From the NCBI GenBank assembly GCA_903907995.1, contig CAIVQH010000037.1, forward strand, positions 1 through 64,000: DNA of 64,000 bases, written 5' to 3'. The notes below the pieces were generated by a model. That model was not told the DNA's origin. It worked only from the letters and a program-made list of their open reading frames with translations, and did not search any database. Within the stretch, counting starts at the first letter, position 1; the number at the start of each line of letters is the position of its first letter. This document shows, one piece after another, positions 1 to 9,292 of this stretch. The DNA comes from an uncultured Verrucomicrobiota bacterium (GTDB taxonomy: Bacteria; Verrucomicrobiota; Verrucomicrobiia; Limisphaerales; UBA9464). Made by a program: the position numbers and the translations under genes.

Positions 1-91
1 CCTTGCCCGCCTCAGAATAGACCAATTCCAGCGCCACCTTCTCCGTAAGCCGGACAAGGGCGGTGATCGGATCGGCGGCAAAGTCAGTCAT
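1..91 (-). CDS. N-terminal fragment of an unidentified protein, cut by the window edge
   Basis: An ATG on the minus strand at 91 opens a frame of 30 codons that runs off the left edge, beginning MTDFAADPITALVRLTEK. It lies 69 bp downstream of the hybrid histidine kinase stop on the same strand, so the two may be co-transcribed. The fragment is too short to assign a family; a signalling partner of the kinase is possible but is only inference. Confidence 0.45.
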   Translation of the reverse strand, partial: MTDFAADPITALVRLTEKVALELVYSEAGK

Positions 92-160
92 AGAAGCGTA
101 ACCGGCGCTCCGTATATCGGCAGACTGCCAGCACGCTTAAGGACTATCCTTACTCCGGGA

Positions 161-1927
161 TCACCTAACGGAGATCGCTTTGCCGGAATCAGAACCCATC
201 AATTCCGAAATCAAGCTGACCGCTTCGTTGATGCTGTATGGTTTTCGTAGGATACGGGCCTTAAAAACCTGCTCAACCCGTTGCCGTTTGGCATCTTCCA
301 GATAACCTGTCACGAGCACACAGTGCAAATCAGGGCGAACTGTCCTGGCTCGATGAATCAAATCGATACCGTTAACGCGCGGCATGTGATAATCCGTCAG
401 AAGCACGTCAATGGTCTGCTCGGTATCCTGCAACAGTTTCATCAGGGCTTCCTCGCCATTACTGGCGAGCACCACCTCGAAACCGGACGCTTCCAGCACC
501 CGTTCATTGAACTGGCGGATGAGTTCCTCGTCATCGACCACCAGCAGGCGTCCCGACCCTTGGGGACGCTCCTGGGTGGTCATGGTTTCCGGTGCCGTCA
601 ACTCGGACGACTCGATGGGAAGGTAGATGTGAAACGTGGTGCCTTCACCGACGGTGCTGGTCATCTCAATAAATCCGCCGGCCTGGGTCACGACACAGTG
701 CACGATGGAAAGTCCGAGGCCGGTCCCCTTGCCGGCCCCCTTGGTGGTAAAGAACGCGTCGAAAATACGCCGCTGCATCTCGGGCGGAATGCCGACACCG
801 GTATCCTCCACGCTGCAACGCAGGAACGGCGTGCCCACCGGCCGACCGATTCGCAGGGATTGCTCCGGGGTGAGCTGGACCGGCGCGTTGGTGATCGTGA
901 GGTGACCGCCTCCCGGCATGGCATCCTGTGCATTGACACAGAGGTTCAGCAGCAGCTGGTGGGCGCGGGTGGCGTCCATCCGCACGGTCAGCGGCTGATC
1001 GGCGAGCTGGAGCCGGACCTCGGTCTCGCGGTGCAGGGTGCGCCGGGTAAGCTGCGTGGCCTCCTGCACCAGCTCGTTGAAATCGAACACGGTGATACTC
1101 TCGCTGCTGGCATGGCTGAAGGACAGCAGCTGGCGCGTGATGTCGGCCGCCCGGCGTGCCGCCTGCTCAATTTGCTGCAAGTGCGGGAGCAGGTCCCGGG
1201 GCATCTGCGGTTCGAGCCGGAGCAGGTCCACGTTGCCCCGCACCGCCTGGATCAGGTTGTTGAAATCATGCGCCACCCCTGCCGCCAGGGTGCCGATGGT
1301 CTCCATCTTCTGCGCCTGAAACAGCTGGTTCTGCAGCTCCCGATAGGAAGTCTGATCGGTGACCGCGTAAACCAGGCCGACGATTTCCTCGTGCTTGACC
1401 CACGGCGAAATGCGGATGGCCCAGTGGCGGTGATCCGGCGAGGACGCCTGAAATTCCCGGGAATGGCCGGTCGCCAGCACGCTGGCGAGAATTTCACGCA
1501 GCTCGCCACGCCGGGATGGGTCGGCCACGTAGTCCAGAAAGGACCGCCCCGCCTCCGGGGCCTGATCGAGCTTCAGCCCGCCATGCTCCGGGGGCATCTT
1601 CTGCCAGCCGCTGTTGATGCTCGTGAGGCATAGATCCCGGTCCATCGTATAGATGACCGCATCGAGCGAGTTGATGATGCTGCGGGCGAAATCGCATCCC
1701 GCCCCGTCATCATCCACCGGCCCGGGCCGGCTGAACGCCCCATGTTTTCCCTCCCCCGCTGGTTCCCAGCCCGGAATGGTCTTGGGCAAAAGGCCGGTCG
1801 TCTCGGAAAAGAGCGGCAACACTCCGCCCTCAGCCGTAAGCCGGAAACCTGGCGCCGGATCTTCGAGGTCGATCGTAAGCAGGGGGGAATAGGCGGCACT
1901 GGCCAGTGCATCGGGGTGGGGGTTCAT
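161..1927 (-). CDS. Hybrid sensor histidine kinase (PAS, HisKA, HATPase, receiver)
   Basis: A probable cytoplasmic signalling kinase of about 588 residues with no clear membrane segment. A PAS-like region (about 80-190) precedes the H-box GVAHDFNN with the phospho-accepting His near residue 220. The HATPase region follows, with the N-box LCVNAQDAMPGGG and G-boxes DTGVGIP and GKGTGLGLSI. A C-terminal receiver domain has the DDEE acidic pocket, the phospho-acceptor Asp in TDYHMP (about 512) and the conserved Lys in LRKPY (about 562). The VAHDFNN H-box and fused receiver are typical of NtrB-like hybrid kinases in Verrucomicrobia and Planctomycetes. I chose the ATG at 1927; the frame stays open to 2038, but that extension reads like non-coding sequence. 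The input signal is unknown. Confidence 0.9.
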   Translation of the reverse strand: MNPHPDALASAAYSPLLTIDLEDPAPGFRLTAEGGVLPLFSETTGLLPKTIPGWEPAGEGKHGAFSRPGPVDDDGAGCDFARSIINSLDAVIYTMDRDLCLTSINSGWQKMPPEHGGLKLDQAPEAGRSFLDYVADPSRRGELREILASVLATGHSREFQASSPDHRHWAIRISPWVKHEEIVGLVYAVTDQTSYRELQNQLFQAQKMETIGTLAAGVAHDFNNLIQAVRGNVDLLRLEPQMPRDLLPHLQQIEQAARRAADITRQLLSFSHASSESITVFDFNELVQEATQLTRRTLHRETEVRLQLADQPLTVRMDATRAHQLLLNLCVNAQDAMPGGGHLTITNAPVQLTPEQSLRIGRPVGTPFLRCSVEDTGVGIPPEMQRRIFDAFFTTKGAGKGTGLGLSIVHCVVTQAGGFIEMTSTVGEGTTFHIYLPIESSELTAPETMTTQERPQGSGRLLVVDDEELIRQFNERVLEASGFEVVLASNGEEALMKLLQDTEQTIDVLLTDYHMPRVNGIDLIHRARTVRPDLHCVLVTGYLEDAKRQRVEQVFKARILRKPYSINEAVSLISELMGSDSGKAISVR

Positions 1928-2504
1928 GGTTGGTTGGGCAAGGCATCCAGCCATCTGAATCTGAATTTCGGGGCGACCGCAATATCGCCCCGGATTCGTC
2001 AGGATTGGCAGAACGAGGGAGGAGGTGAGTAGTCCCACAGGCGACCGTTCCCCGGATCTGGGCCATGCTTCGCGACAGATCCAAAGCAGTCCCGGTCAGC
2101 AGATATGCCAAAGGCATTGGTCCGACGGGCTGCAATGGCTGTTTTGAGGGCAAGGCTCGGGGTCCGGCAACCATATGGGATCAAACTGCGTCACTAGGGA
2201 ATCGGACTAACAAGGACACAACAATCACTACTTATGATTAAGGAATGCATTACGAAATCGTGAAATCATTCAGATTCCTTCGATTTTTCAGCAATGGCGC
2301 CCCGATTGACCATGAGAGGCACCTTCTGGTAATTAAATCTACTATCTCGACTTTTTTGTTAATATCGTTTTGGCGGCAGTTACACTCCGGCTGGTAGCAT
2401 GGCCTTTCCATGCCACCATATGAGCCGTTTGCCTGCTGCGGTCGGTGGAAATTTCGTCAGAACGTCCACTTGAGTCTGACGTTACCCTGCCGTAACAACG
2501 CCTC
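1928..2504. other. Intergenic region between divergent kinase and CotH genes
   Basis: About 577 bp, with a stretch around 2200-2400 visibly richer in A/T than its surroundings. It separates the leftward kinase gene from the rightward CotH gene and so should hold both promoters. I see no convincing ORF, tRNA or strong terminator hairpin. Short open frames around 1999-2184 have no start context or recognisable content. Confidence 0.5.
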
Positions 2505-4103
2505 GTGCGTTCCCCCTGGTCCCTGCTGCCGAAGTCCGGCTGGAAGCGTTGGCTGGCCATTTTCTTCGTGGTCTTCGGCAGCCTTTTCCTGCTGCTGGTC
2601 ACGCTGATTGTGGCCGCAATCCTGGCCTGGCGTTCCCCCAATTTTCAGGCCTGGGTTTTCAGCAAGATGATCGAACGCCAGGGTGCCACCTTTCCGGAAA
2701 CCGGCCTCAATGCTCCGCCACCGGTGCCGTCCTACAATGGTTTCGAGCCGGATGCACACCCGGTTACCTCGGCGGCCGAACTGTACCGCACCACCAATCT
2801 CTGGAACATCCATCTGCGCTTCACCGAGCAGCAATGGAAGGCGCTGGGCCCGAACCATGTCCCGCCGCTGTCCGGCTTCATGCAGGAGGACGGCCGGCCG
2901 CTGCTGCGCAACCCCAAGGCGCCCCGGGCCGGTCTCGCGGGCGTGCTCGGGTTGGATTACCCATGGTCCAGGGGCGACGTGGAATTCGGCGGTGTGACCT
3001 TCACGAACGTTGGCATCCGCTACAAGGGCAACGGCACGTTTTTGAACTCGATGGGCACCTACAAGCGGCCTTTCAAGCTGGACCTGAACCACGAGGTGAA
3101 AGGCCAGAGGCTGGGCGGCGTCTCCACCATCAACCTCGGCAACCTGGCGGCGGATTTCTCCTGCCTCGGCGACACGCTGGGTTACGAATTCTTCCGCGAG
3201 GCGGGCATCCCGGCATCCCACACGGCCTTCGCCCGCCTGTTCCTCACCATCACGGGCAAGACGGATCACCGGCTCGTCGGCCTCTATGTGATGGCCGAAA
3301 ATCCGGACGACACCTGGGCCAAGGCACAGTTTGGCACCAAGGGAGTCGGGCTGTTCAAGCCCGTGACCTACGAACTCTTTGCCGACCTCGGCACCAATTG
3401 GTCCGCCTACAAGGAGGTGTATGATCCCAAGACCAAGCTCAGCCACGAGCAGGAAGAACGGCTGATGGCCCTCACCCGGTTTGTGACGCATGCCTCGGAT
3501 GACGAGTTTGCGGCCAAACTGGGCGACTACTTCGATTTCGACGAGGTGGCGCGTTATTTTGCCTGCGAGGTGCTGCTCTCCAACTACGACGGCATCCTTT
3601 CCAACGGCCAGAACTTCCTGGTTTACCTCGATCCGCGCAGCAACCACTTCGGCTTTATTCCGTGGGACCTCGATCATTCCTGGGGCGAATTTGGCTACCT
3701 CGGCACGGCCGACGAACGCGAGCACGCCAGCATCTGGCACCCATGGCTGGGGCAGAACCGCTTCTTGGAGCGCCTCTTCGCGGCGCCCACTTTCAAGGCG
3801 GGGTATCGTCAGGCGCTGGAACAGCTGCTGGCCACCCAGTTTGTCCCGGACCGCCTCAAACAGCGCGTGGACACCTTGGCCCCGCTGATCCGCCCGGCGG
3901 TGGCGGAATGGTCCACCAACCGGCTCAGCCGCTTTGATACGGCCGTCTCGTCGAAATACTACTCGGGCTCGCGCGATGGCAACCCGGAAGGCCCCAACCA
4001 TCCCGTGTGGCAGCTCAAGCGCTTTTTCGAGAACCGAGCCGCCAACGTCCGCGAACAGCTCGACGGCAAAAGTGAAGGTGTGATCATTCGGCGGAAGAAA
4101 TAG
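2505..4103 (+). CDS. CotH-family protein kinase, membrane-anchored
   Basis: CotH proteins are atypical kinases first known from Bacillus spore coats; in other bacteria they act on exported or surface proteins. This 532-residue protein has an N-terminal membrane segment (about 16-40, FFVVFGSLFLLLVTLIV) after a positively charged start. The CotH core follows: the GIRYKGNGTF glycine-rich motif, a KRPFKLDLN segment with the likely nucleotide-binding Lys, an INLGN segment, the EFFREAGIPASHTAFARL helix, and the metal-binding DLDHS motif at about 388-392. The start is GTG at 2505; no in-frame ATG comes before the membrane segment. The lamin-tail protein at 59.7-61.5 kb is of a type often fused to CotH domains elsewhere, but the two are not neighbours here. 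The substrate is unknown. Confidence 0.85.
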   Translation: MRSPWSLLPKSGWKRWLAIFFVVFGSLFLLLVTLIVAAILAWRSPNFQAWVFSKMIERQGATFPETGLNAPPPVPSYNGFEPDAHPVTSAAELYRTTNLWNIHLRFTEQQWKALGPNHVPPLSGFMQEDGRPLLRNPKAPRAGLAGVLGLDYPWSRGDVEFGGVTFTNVGIRYKGNGTFLNSMGTYKRPFKLDLNHEVKGQRLGGVSTINLGNLAADFSCLGDTLGYEFFREAGIPASHTAFARLFLTITGKTDHRLVGLYVMAENPDDTWAKAQFGTKGVGLFKPVTYELFADLGTNWSAYKEVYDPKTKLSHEQEERLMALTRFVTHASDDEFAAKLGDYFDFDEVARYFACEVLLSNYDGILSNGQNFLVYLDPRSNHFGFIPWDLDHSWGEFGYLGTADEREHASIWHPWLGQNRFLERLFAAPTFKAGYRQALEQLLATQFVPDRLKQRVDTLAPLIRPAVAEWSTNRLSRFDTAVSSKYYSGSRDGNPEGPNHPVWQLKRFFENRAANVREQLDGKSEGVIIRRKK

Positions 4104-4200
4104 ACCGCCCTACCACGGAGGCGAATCGGTTGATTCGACGCCGGGATAATCGACCGGACCTATTCAATCACGACGGTCGCCCGTCCTGCTTTGGAAAGGC

Positions 4201-5454
4201 TCAGCCGAGGAAGAGGGGCACCAGATGCCGGTCGTAGATGTTCTCGGTCACGTTCTTCGCGACGATGGCCTCATTTGCTTTCAGCAGGTCGAGATAAGCT
4301 GCGCCCTTTTTTGCGGCGAGCTTGAAGGAGACGTGCAGCAGCTGGCGGAGGCTGGGATTGAATTCCGGATGGCTCGGGATGTGCCGGAGCGCGTTGGCGA
4401 ACTGCTCCCCGCGCCAACCTTTCACGGTTACGGCGGCGGGAAGCTTCGCGCGGTCAATGTCGATGACGGAGGCATAGGGCGCGCAAAGCTCATCCACGTG
4501 CTCCAAGGCGTAGGCGTAGATGTCCTGCGCCAACGCGAGACCCGCACCGCCGGCCTCGGCGAGGCCAATGAGCTCCTCCAGCCAGGTCGTGCCGGCGGTC
4601 TTGAGGTGCAGGCCGGCCCCCGTGCGGGCCAGCGCGCGGCGGATGATGGGATAGAGGGAGAACTTGTCGCTGCCGCTGTGGACGCTGAGCTTCAGGTTCG
4701 CGGGCAGACCGTAACGGTCCACCGCATGGGCAATGACCGCCAGGTCGTCATTGAACTCGCGCTCGAACTGCACGAGGTCGCCCACGTAATCCACGCCCTT
4801 GTTGAAGCGGCCGGTGAACTTGGGCGCGATCGTCTGGGCCCGGACGCCCTCGTCGGCGAGCAGCGCAAGGATGACGAGCAGTTCCGGCGGCGTCTGGGGC
4901 GCGTCCGTCTCGTCCATGGAGACCTCGGCGATGAAGTTCCCTTCCCCGCCCTTCCGCGTGGCGATGTGCCGGTAGATCTTCCCGGCATCCTGCACCGCCA
5001 GCAGGTACTTGCCCGCAATGCGCCGGATGTCGTCCGCCGTGGTCTGAAACGGCGTGGCAATGCCCGCGAGGGCGATGGTTCCGACCAGCTCCGGATGCCG
5101 CACCATGAAGGCCGCCAGCGCCTCGGGCGCGGCGGGTTTCCCGATGCTGTCCGCGACGTCGATGGTGAAGAAGTCCGAGCACGACAGGAAACGGTCCACC
5201 GTCTCCAGGCGGATATGATCGGCATCGACATGCCAGCCCCCCGTCCAACCGAGCGCCTTCACTGCCGCCTGCGCGGCGTCGAAGACGCTCTGCGGTTCCG
5301 AGCCGATAAAGGTGTGTTCGCGGTTCGACTTGTTCCAGACCGGCACCGCCGCGACGCCATGGGAGGCGAGCTTTTGGAAGGCCTGAAGCTGGGCGCGCGC
5401 CTGATGGGCAAACCGATCTCCGACGCCGATGGTGAAACGTTCCAACGTGAGCAT
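4201..5454 (-). CDS. Tagaturonate epimerase family (UxaE-like) sugar epimerase
   Basis: A 417-residue cytoplasmic enzyme of the UxaE family, whose founding member in Thermotoga converts D-tagaturonate to D-fructuronate. Family landmarks visible are GVGDRF at the N-terminus, VDADHIRLETVDRF, SMDETDAPQTP, GRFNKGVDYVGDLVQFERE, SVHSGSDKFSLYP and HLKTAGTTWLEE. The acids and histidines in these motifs are probable metal ligands. It is shorter than the Thermotoga enzyme (about 480 residues). It is the last gene of the rhamnose-type cluster, 124 bp after the small membrane protein. No other uronate genes (uxaA, uxaB, uxaC, kdgK) are nearby, so its substrate may differ. The start is the ATG at 5454; upstream in-frame codons to 5490 look non-coding. 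Confidence 0.8.
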   Translation of the reverse strand: MLTLERFTIGVGDRFAHQARAQLQAFQKLASHGVAAVPVWNKSNREHTFIGSEPQSVFDAAQAAVKALGWTGGWHVDADHIRLETVDRFLSCSDFFTIDVADSIGKPAAPEALAAFMVRHPELVGTIALAGIATPFQTTADDIRRIAGKYLLAVQDAGKIYRHIATRKGGEGNFIAEVSMDETDAPQTPPELLVILALLADEGVRAQTIAPKFTGRFNKGVDYVGDLVQFEREFNDDLAVIAHAVDRYGLPANLKLSVHSGSDKFSLYPIIRRALARTGAGLHLKTAGTTWLEELIGLAEAGGAGLALAQDIYAYALEHVDELCAPYASVIDIDRAKLPAAVTVKGWRGEQFANALRHIPSHPEFNPSLRQLLHVSFKLAAKKGAAYLDLLKANEAIVAKNVTENIYDRHLVPLFLG

Positions 5455-5578
5455 GGGAACGAGGATGACCGCTCGCCGCCAAGGTCGCAATGACCTTGGC
5501 GGCGCGTCCGAAAGGACAAGCTGTGGAAGACGGGCGAGACGTGCTGTCCTTCGGAAGGGCCAAAGGCCTGCTCTCCTC

Positions 5579-5881
5579 TCACCGCTTAACCGGCAGGGAC
5601 AATCCCCAGAGAAAAAAGGCGAAAGCCATCAGCCATCCGGTCGAGGCAACCCACTTTAGTTTGCGTAGGAAGAAGGGTGCGACCAGGAAGAGCACCGGCC
5701 AAGAGATCCACAACGCCGGCGCAGCAACCCATTCAAAGGCAGTTGACCAGGGGCTGAGGCGGGGAAGCAAATACACATCACAGACACCGCAGAGCCACGC
5801 GAAGGCCAATAGCGCTTCCATCACAATGAACAGAATGCGCCAGCGAGAATACTCGCCACTCCGTTTAATGACTTCGTTCAT
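5579..5881 (-). CDS. Small integral membrane protein of unknown function
   Basis: About 100 residues starting MNEVIKRSGEYSRW, with three likely transmembrane segments (RILFIVMEALLAFAWLCGV; FEWVAAPALWISWPVLFLV; ASTGWLMAFAFFLWGL) and a basic C-terminus LPVKR. It lies between the UxaE-like and UPF0261 genes on the same strand with sizeable gaps (124 and 153 bp), so it may be transcribed separately. The frame can be extended to 5953 but the extra 24 residues are not hydrophobic or conserved-looking. I recognise no family. It is less GC-rich than its neighbours, compatible with recent arrival. Confidence 0.5.
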   Translation of the reverse strand: MNEVIKRSGEYSRWRILFIVMEALLAFAWLCGVCDVYLLPRLSPWSTAFEWVAAPALWISWPVLFLVAPFFLRKLKWVASTGWLMAFAFFLWGLSLPVKR

Positions 5882-6034
5882 TGGAGCAAACCATACCTTG
5901 CCTCGCAGACCGTCCAACACACGTATACGCGGTGCCCAAGGAAAGCGAGTCAAAGACCCAGGCCGGGGTCTCCGTCCCTCTTTGTTCCTTGGTTCCTTTG
6001 CTGTTTAGCTACCCCCCTTCTCCGCGCTCAAATC

Positions 6035-7255
6035 TCACCGCTTCGCCACGGCCGCCATATTCTTCAGCAACTCCCGCACGCAGACGTCGGCGAAGGCGGG
6101 GTCATTGATGTTGCCGTCATATTCGAGGATCGGAATGCCCGGGCGCAGGTGGCGCTTCCATTCGTCGAAGAGCGCCGCATCGGCTTCGGGCCAGTAAAAC
6201 GGCTGGCCGGGGGCACTGATGACGCTGATGCCCTTCAGCGGTAGGAGCACTGTCACCGGGCCGGTCGAGAGATTGCACTTCTCCGCCAGGATGCTGCCGA
6301 GCTGCGCGCATTCCTCGGGGGTGGTGCGCATGAGGGTCACCTGGGCGTTGTGGTGGTAGAAGCGGCGGCCCGCGTACTTGGCGGGCACACTGGCGGGTTC
6401 ACCGAAGTTCACCATGTCGAGGCAGCCAGGCGTGAGAATGGCCGGCACGCCGTGGCGGGCGGCGGCTTCGCAGCGGGTCGGCCCGGCGTTCAGCACGCCG
6501 CCGACCAGCTCGTCGGCCCACTCGGTGGTGGTGATGTCGAGCACACCTGCCGGGATGCCGGCCTCGATGAGCGATTCCATGGTGCGCCCGCCGTTACCGG
6601 TGGCGGCGAAGATCATCACCTCGTAGCCGGCGGCTTCCAGCAGGCCGCGCGCGTGCGTGACACAGGGCGTGGTGTTGCCGAACTGCGACGCGACGATCAC
6701 CGGCCGGTCGGCCGCGCCCGCCGGCACCTGTGCCTCGACCATGCCGCAGATAGCTCCGGCGGCCTGCGCGAGCAGTCTGCGCGACAGGCGGTTCAGGCCC
6801 GCGACATCCACGACGCTCGGCATCATCACGACGTCCTTCACGCCCACGTAAGGCGCGGTGTTGCCGCTGGCGAGGGTGGAGACCATCAGCTTGGGGAAAC
6901 CGACCGGCAGCGCGCGCATCGCGGCGGTGCAGATGGCCGTGCCGCCGCCGCCGCCGAGCGAGATGACGCCGTCAATGCGCCCCTCGCGCTGGAGCCGGGC
7001 CAGCACGATAGGGGCACCCTTGGTCATGGCGGCCACGGCCTCGCCCCGGTCGCGCCGGGCGACGATGGCGGCCAGGTCCGCACCGGCCGCCGAAGCGATC
7101 TCGGTCCGCAGCACGTCGGGCTGGACGCGGGGCGCGTCAAGCGCGCCGACATCGACGAGCAGCGTGTGGTGGCCGCGCGCACGGATGAGTTCGGCAACGT
7201 AGCCGTGCTCTTCGCCTTTGGTGTCGAACGTGCCGAGAACTGCGATGGTGGCCAT
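6035..7255 (-). CDS. Tm-1-like / UPF0261 ATP-binding domain protein
   Basis: A 406-residue protein opening MATIAVLGTFDTKGEEH, the hallmark start of the Tm-1-like (UPF0261) family. Other family features are the glycine-rich ISLGGGGGT loop, a KLMVSTLASGN segment, the FGNTTPCVTHARGLLE motif that opens the second half, and FAATGNGGRTMESLIEAG. In the plant Tm-1 protein the equivalent domain binds ATP and blocks viral helicase; the bacterial role is not settled. Bacterial members often neighbour a TIM-barrel PEP-hydrolase-like gene, which is absent here. Instead it lies downstream of rhaM, separated by 175 bp containing a 6-bp repeat island, so a role in sugar-acid metabolism is only suggested by context. 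Confidence 0.8.
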   Translation of the reverse strand: MATIAVLGTFDTKGEEHGYVAELIRARGHHTLLVDVGALDAPRVQPDVLRTEIASAAGADLAAIVARRDRGEAVAAMTKGAPIVLARLQREGRIDGVISLGGGGGTAICTAAMRALPVGFPKLMVSTLASGNTAPYVGVKDVVMMPSVVDVAGLNRLSRRLLAQAAGAICGMVEAQVPAGAADRPVIVASQFGNTTPCVTHARGLLEAAGYEVMIFAATGNGGRTMESLIEAGIPAGVLDITTTEWADELVGGVLNAGPTRCEAAARHGVPAILTPGCLDMVNFGEPASVPAKYAGRRFYHHNAQVTLMRTTPEECAQLGSILAEKCNLSTGPVTVLLPLKGISVISAPGQPFYWPEADAALFDEWKRHLRPGIPILEYDGNINDPAFADVCVRELLKNMAAVAKR

Positions 7256-7352
7256 AGGAGTGCCGCTAGGTTAGGACGACCGGCGCGTCGCCGACAACCA
7301 ACTCCCGCTGCGTCGGATGCAACGGGAAAAGCGGCGCGGCTGCGAGGGCTCC

Positions 7353-7425
7353 TTCATAATCGTAATCTTAATCCTCTTTGCAGCAGACAATGCGATTACG
7401 ATTAGGATGAAGAGTAAGATTAAGA
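7353..7425. repeat. Inverted pair of 6-bp tandem repeat arrays (GATTAN units)
   Basis: Positions 7394-7425 read as hexamers GATTAC, GATTAG, GATGAA, GAGTAA, GATTAA, GAA. Positions 7353-7380 read, on the other strand, as GAGGAT-TAAGAT-TACGAT-TAT, i.e. the same GATTAN unit inverted. A spacer of about 13 bp separates the arms, so the RNA could fold into an imperfect hairpin. The island fills the gap between the rhaM stop and the UPF0261 start. Confidence 0.7.
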
Positions 7426-7430
7426 ACCGG

Positions 7431-7751
7431 TCACACCCGCCCCATGTGGAACACTTCGGGCAGTTCCCCGGACACCGGACTGTTGTCCGGATTCGTCGGC
7501 ATCAGCTTACGCATGTGCGCCCACCAGCGCCGGCAGACTTCGGTCTGCGCGACCGCGTTCCACTGCGCCTCGTCAGCAAACTCGACATAGGCGAAAAGCT
7601 GTCGCGTCTCCGGATGAAGGAAGATCGAGTAGGTTGCCACGCTGTGTGCGATCAGCACGGCTTCCAGCTCTGGCCAAATCGGCTGATGCCGCCGCACGTA
7701 CTCGGCCTCCTGGCCAGGATGCACGGACATGACGAAAGCTTTACGGATCAT
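7431..7751 (-). CDS. rhaM: L-rhamnose mutarotase
   Basis: RhaM interconverts the alpha and beta anomers of L-rhamnose so that the isomerase receives its preferred form; it acts in the cytoplasm. The 106-residue product is the usual family length (E. coli about 104). It carries [10 protein letters not shown] at the start, [17 protein letters not shown] with the catalytic Tyr and His, [16 protein letters not shown] with the sugar-stacking Trp pair, and the near-invariant [11 protein letters not shown] motif. The ATG at 7751 matches the family start and overlaps the end of the upstream gene by 11 bp, implying translational coupling within the cluster. Confidence 0.95.
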   Translation of the reverse strand: MIRKAFVMSVHPGQEAEYVRRHQPIWPELEAVLIAHSVATYSIFLHPETRQLFAYVEFADEAQWNAVAQTEVCRRWWAHMRKLMPTNPDNSPVSGELPEVFHMGRV

Positions 7752-8163
7752 GGGAGCGAAGCACCGGGCCTCGCTTCGGGTCAGCGTTGTAAACACTGAC
7801 TGTTAGCGTGGCCCCCAGGCCGGCGATGCGTTCCAAACTGTCGGTTCGCAGGCTGAAGCGAGCCGCCATATGCTCCGTGGTCGCATCGAAACCGACATCA
7901 AACGTGCGACGACAAGCGTACTGCCAGCCTTGGCGGCCCGCCGGCGACAGCGCCTCAATGAGCTGGCAAAGCTTGTGAATCCGCTCGTCAGGCCCGTCCG
8001 TGTCAGCCGAGGCGCTGTTCAGTTCGAGGTTCAGCAGATACCCGTCGGCCACAGGGCCGCAATAAAGCGCGAACGCGTCCGGTTCCAATGCAGCCGCCAA
8101 GGAAGCCAGATCGGTCTTCGATTCGATCTCCAGATCGACGTTGAGAAAGTTTCCGACAGTCAT
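7741..8163 (-). CDS. Hypothetical protein in the rhamnose cluster (possibly DUF4279-like)
   Basis: About 140 residues, soluble, acidic, with an LDVGFD-like core (RRTFDVGFD) and a C-terminal stretch [20 protein letters not shown] reminiscent of DUF4279 proteins; that match is from memory and weak. It begins 22 bp after the substrate-binding protein stop and overlaps rhaM by 11 bp, so it is embedded in the transport/mutarotase operon. The ATG at 8163 is preceded by an in-frame GTG at 8166. Its function is unknown; co-transcription suggests a role linked to rhamnose use or simple hitch-hiking. Confidence 0.6.
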   Translation of the reverse strand: MTVGNFLNVDLEIESKTDLASLAAALEPDAFALYCGPVADGYLLNLELNSASADTDGPDERIHKLCQLIEALSPAGRQGWQYACRRTFDVGFDATTEHMAARFSLRTDSLERIAGLGATLTVSVYNADPKRGPVLRSHDP

Positions 8164-8185
8164 CACTCGTGAGCGGGTCCCCGGT

Positions 8186-9205
8186 TCAGAAGTCGAACTG
8201 GTCGATGTTGTCCTTCGTGAACTTGAAGGGTTCGCCCAGCAGGATGTTGTCGCCGGCTATCTTGAAGTCGCCGAGCTTGCCGCTGTGGAAGCTGGTCGCC
8301 CCGGCCTTCAGCTCACCCTTGGCCAGAGCCACCGCCGATTGCACGGTCAGGTAGCCGAGGTCCACCGTCTTCCAGAGAATGACCGTGTCGGTCGCGCCGT
8401 CCTTCACGTAGCGGCGGTTCTCATTGGGCAGGCCGAGGCCGATGACCTTCACCTTCCCTGCCTTGCCGGCCTGCTTCACTGCCTCGGCCGCACCAGGCAC
8501 GGCCGGCGAGCAGATGTTCATGAGCAGTTTCAGGTTGGGATAGGCGCTCAGCAGCGTGGTCGCCTCGGACTGCGCCTTGTCCTTGAGGTCGTCGCAGGGC
8601 CGCAACGCCACCATCTTCATGCCGGGATATTTCGCGACCCGGCGGGCCTCGATGAACTTCTGCCACTCGATCATGTTCTGCGCGGTGAGCGAGGCCGTGA
8701 TGATCGCGAACTCGCCCTCGTTGCCGCACAGCCGCGCGGCCTCGTCCATAAGCGCGTTGCCGATGTCCTCAGGAGTCGCCTGGTTCACGAAGAAATCGCG
8801 CGCGTCGGGGTTCGCGTCGGAATCGTAGGTGACGACCTTGATGCCCTTGTCCCGCGCCTTCTTCAGCGCGGTGGAGATGCCGTCCTTATTTTCACAGGCA
8901 GCGGCGATGACATCCACGCCGAGGGTGATCCAGTTCTCGATGATCTCGTTCTGCTTCGCGGGATCGGGATTGACCGGGCCATCGAAGATCAGCTCGACGC
9001 CGAGGTCCTTGGCCGCCTGTTCCGCGCCCTGCTTGCAGGAGACGAAATAGGCGTTGCCCTTCGACTTCGGCATGAGGGCGACAGTGAGCCGCTTGCCAGC
9101 AGGCGCGCCTCCGGCGGGCGCGGCGGCGGAATCGGGGCCGGATTTGTTGCAGCCCGTGAGCATGACGAGCCCAAGGCCGAGTGTGAGGGCGAGAAAACGG
9201 AACAT
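8186..9205 (-). CDS. Sugar ABC transporter substrate-binding lipoprotein (RhaS-type)
   Basis: A 339-residue periplasmic-binding-protein type I of the ribose/AI-2/rhamnose class. The lipoprotein signal ends in LTGC (Cys 19), giving a membrane-tethered binder outside the inner membrane. The mature part starts with a small Ala/Gly/Pro linker, then LTVALMPKSKGNAYF, GVDVIAAACENKDG and VVTYDSDANPDARDFFVNQ, the pattern of RhaS/LsrB-like binders. It lies 87 bp downstream of the two permease genes and upstream of rhaM, which supports L-rhamnose as ligand. Rhizobial rhamnose clusters contain the same set of components. Confidence 0.88.
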   Translation of the reverse strand: MFRFLALTLGLGLVMLTGCNKSGPDSAAAPAGGAPAGKRLTVALMPKSKGNAYFVSCKQGAEQAAKDLGVELIFDGPVNPDPAKQNEIIENWITLGVDVIAAACENKDGISTALKKARDKGIKVVTYDSDANPDARDFFVNQATPEDIGNALMDEAARLCGNEGEFAIITASLTAQNMIEWQKFIEARRVAKYPGMKMVALRPCDDLKDKAQSEATTLLSAYPNLKLLMNICSPAVPGAAEAVKQAGKAGKVKVIGLGLPNENRRYVKDGATDTVILWKTVDLGYLTVQSAVALAKGELKAGATSFHSGKLGDFKIAGDNILLGEPFKFTKDNIDQFDF

Positions 9206-9292
9206 AGGCGTGTGCCCGTGTCTTTAGCGAAACCGGCAGAGGACGCGAAGCGCAAACCGCCGGAAGCCCGATTTCGGATTTCTGGCGAGGGA

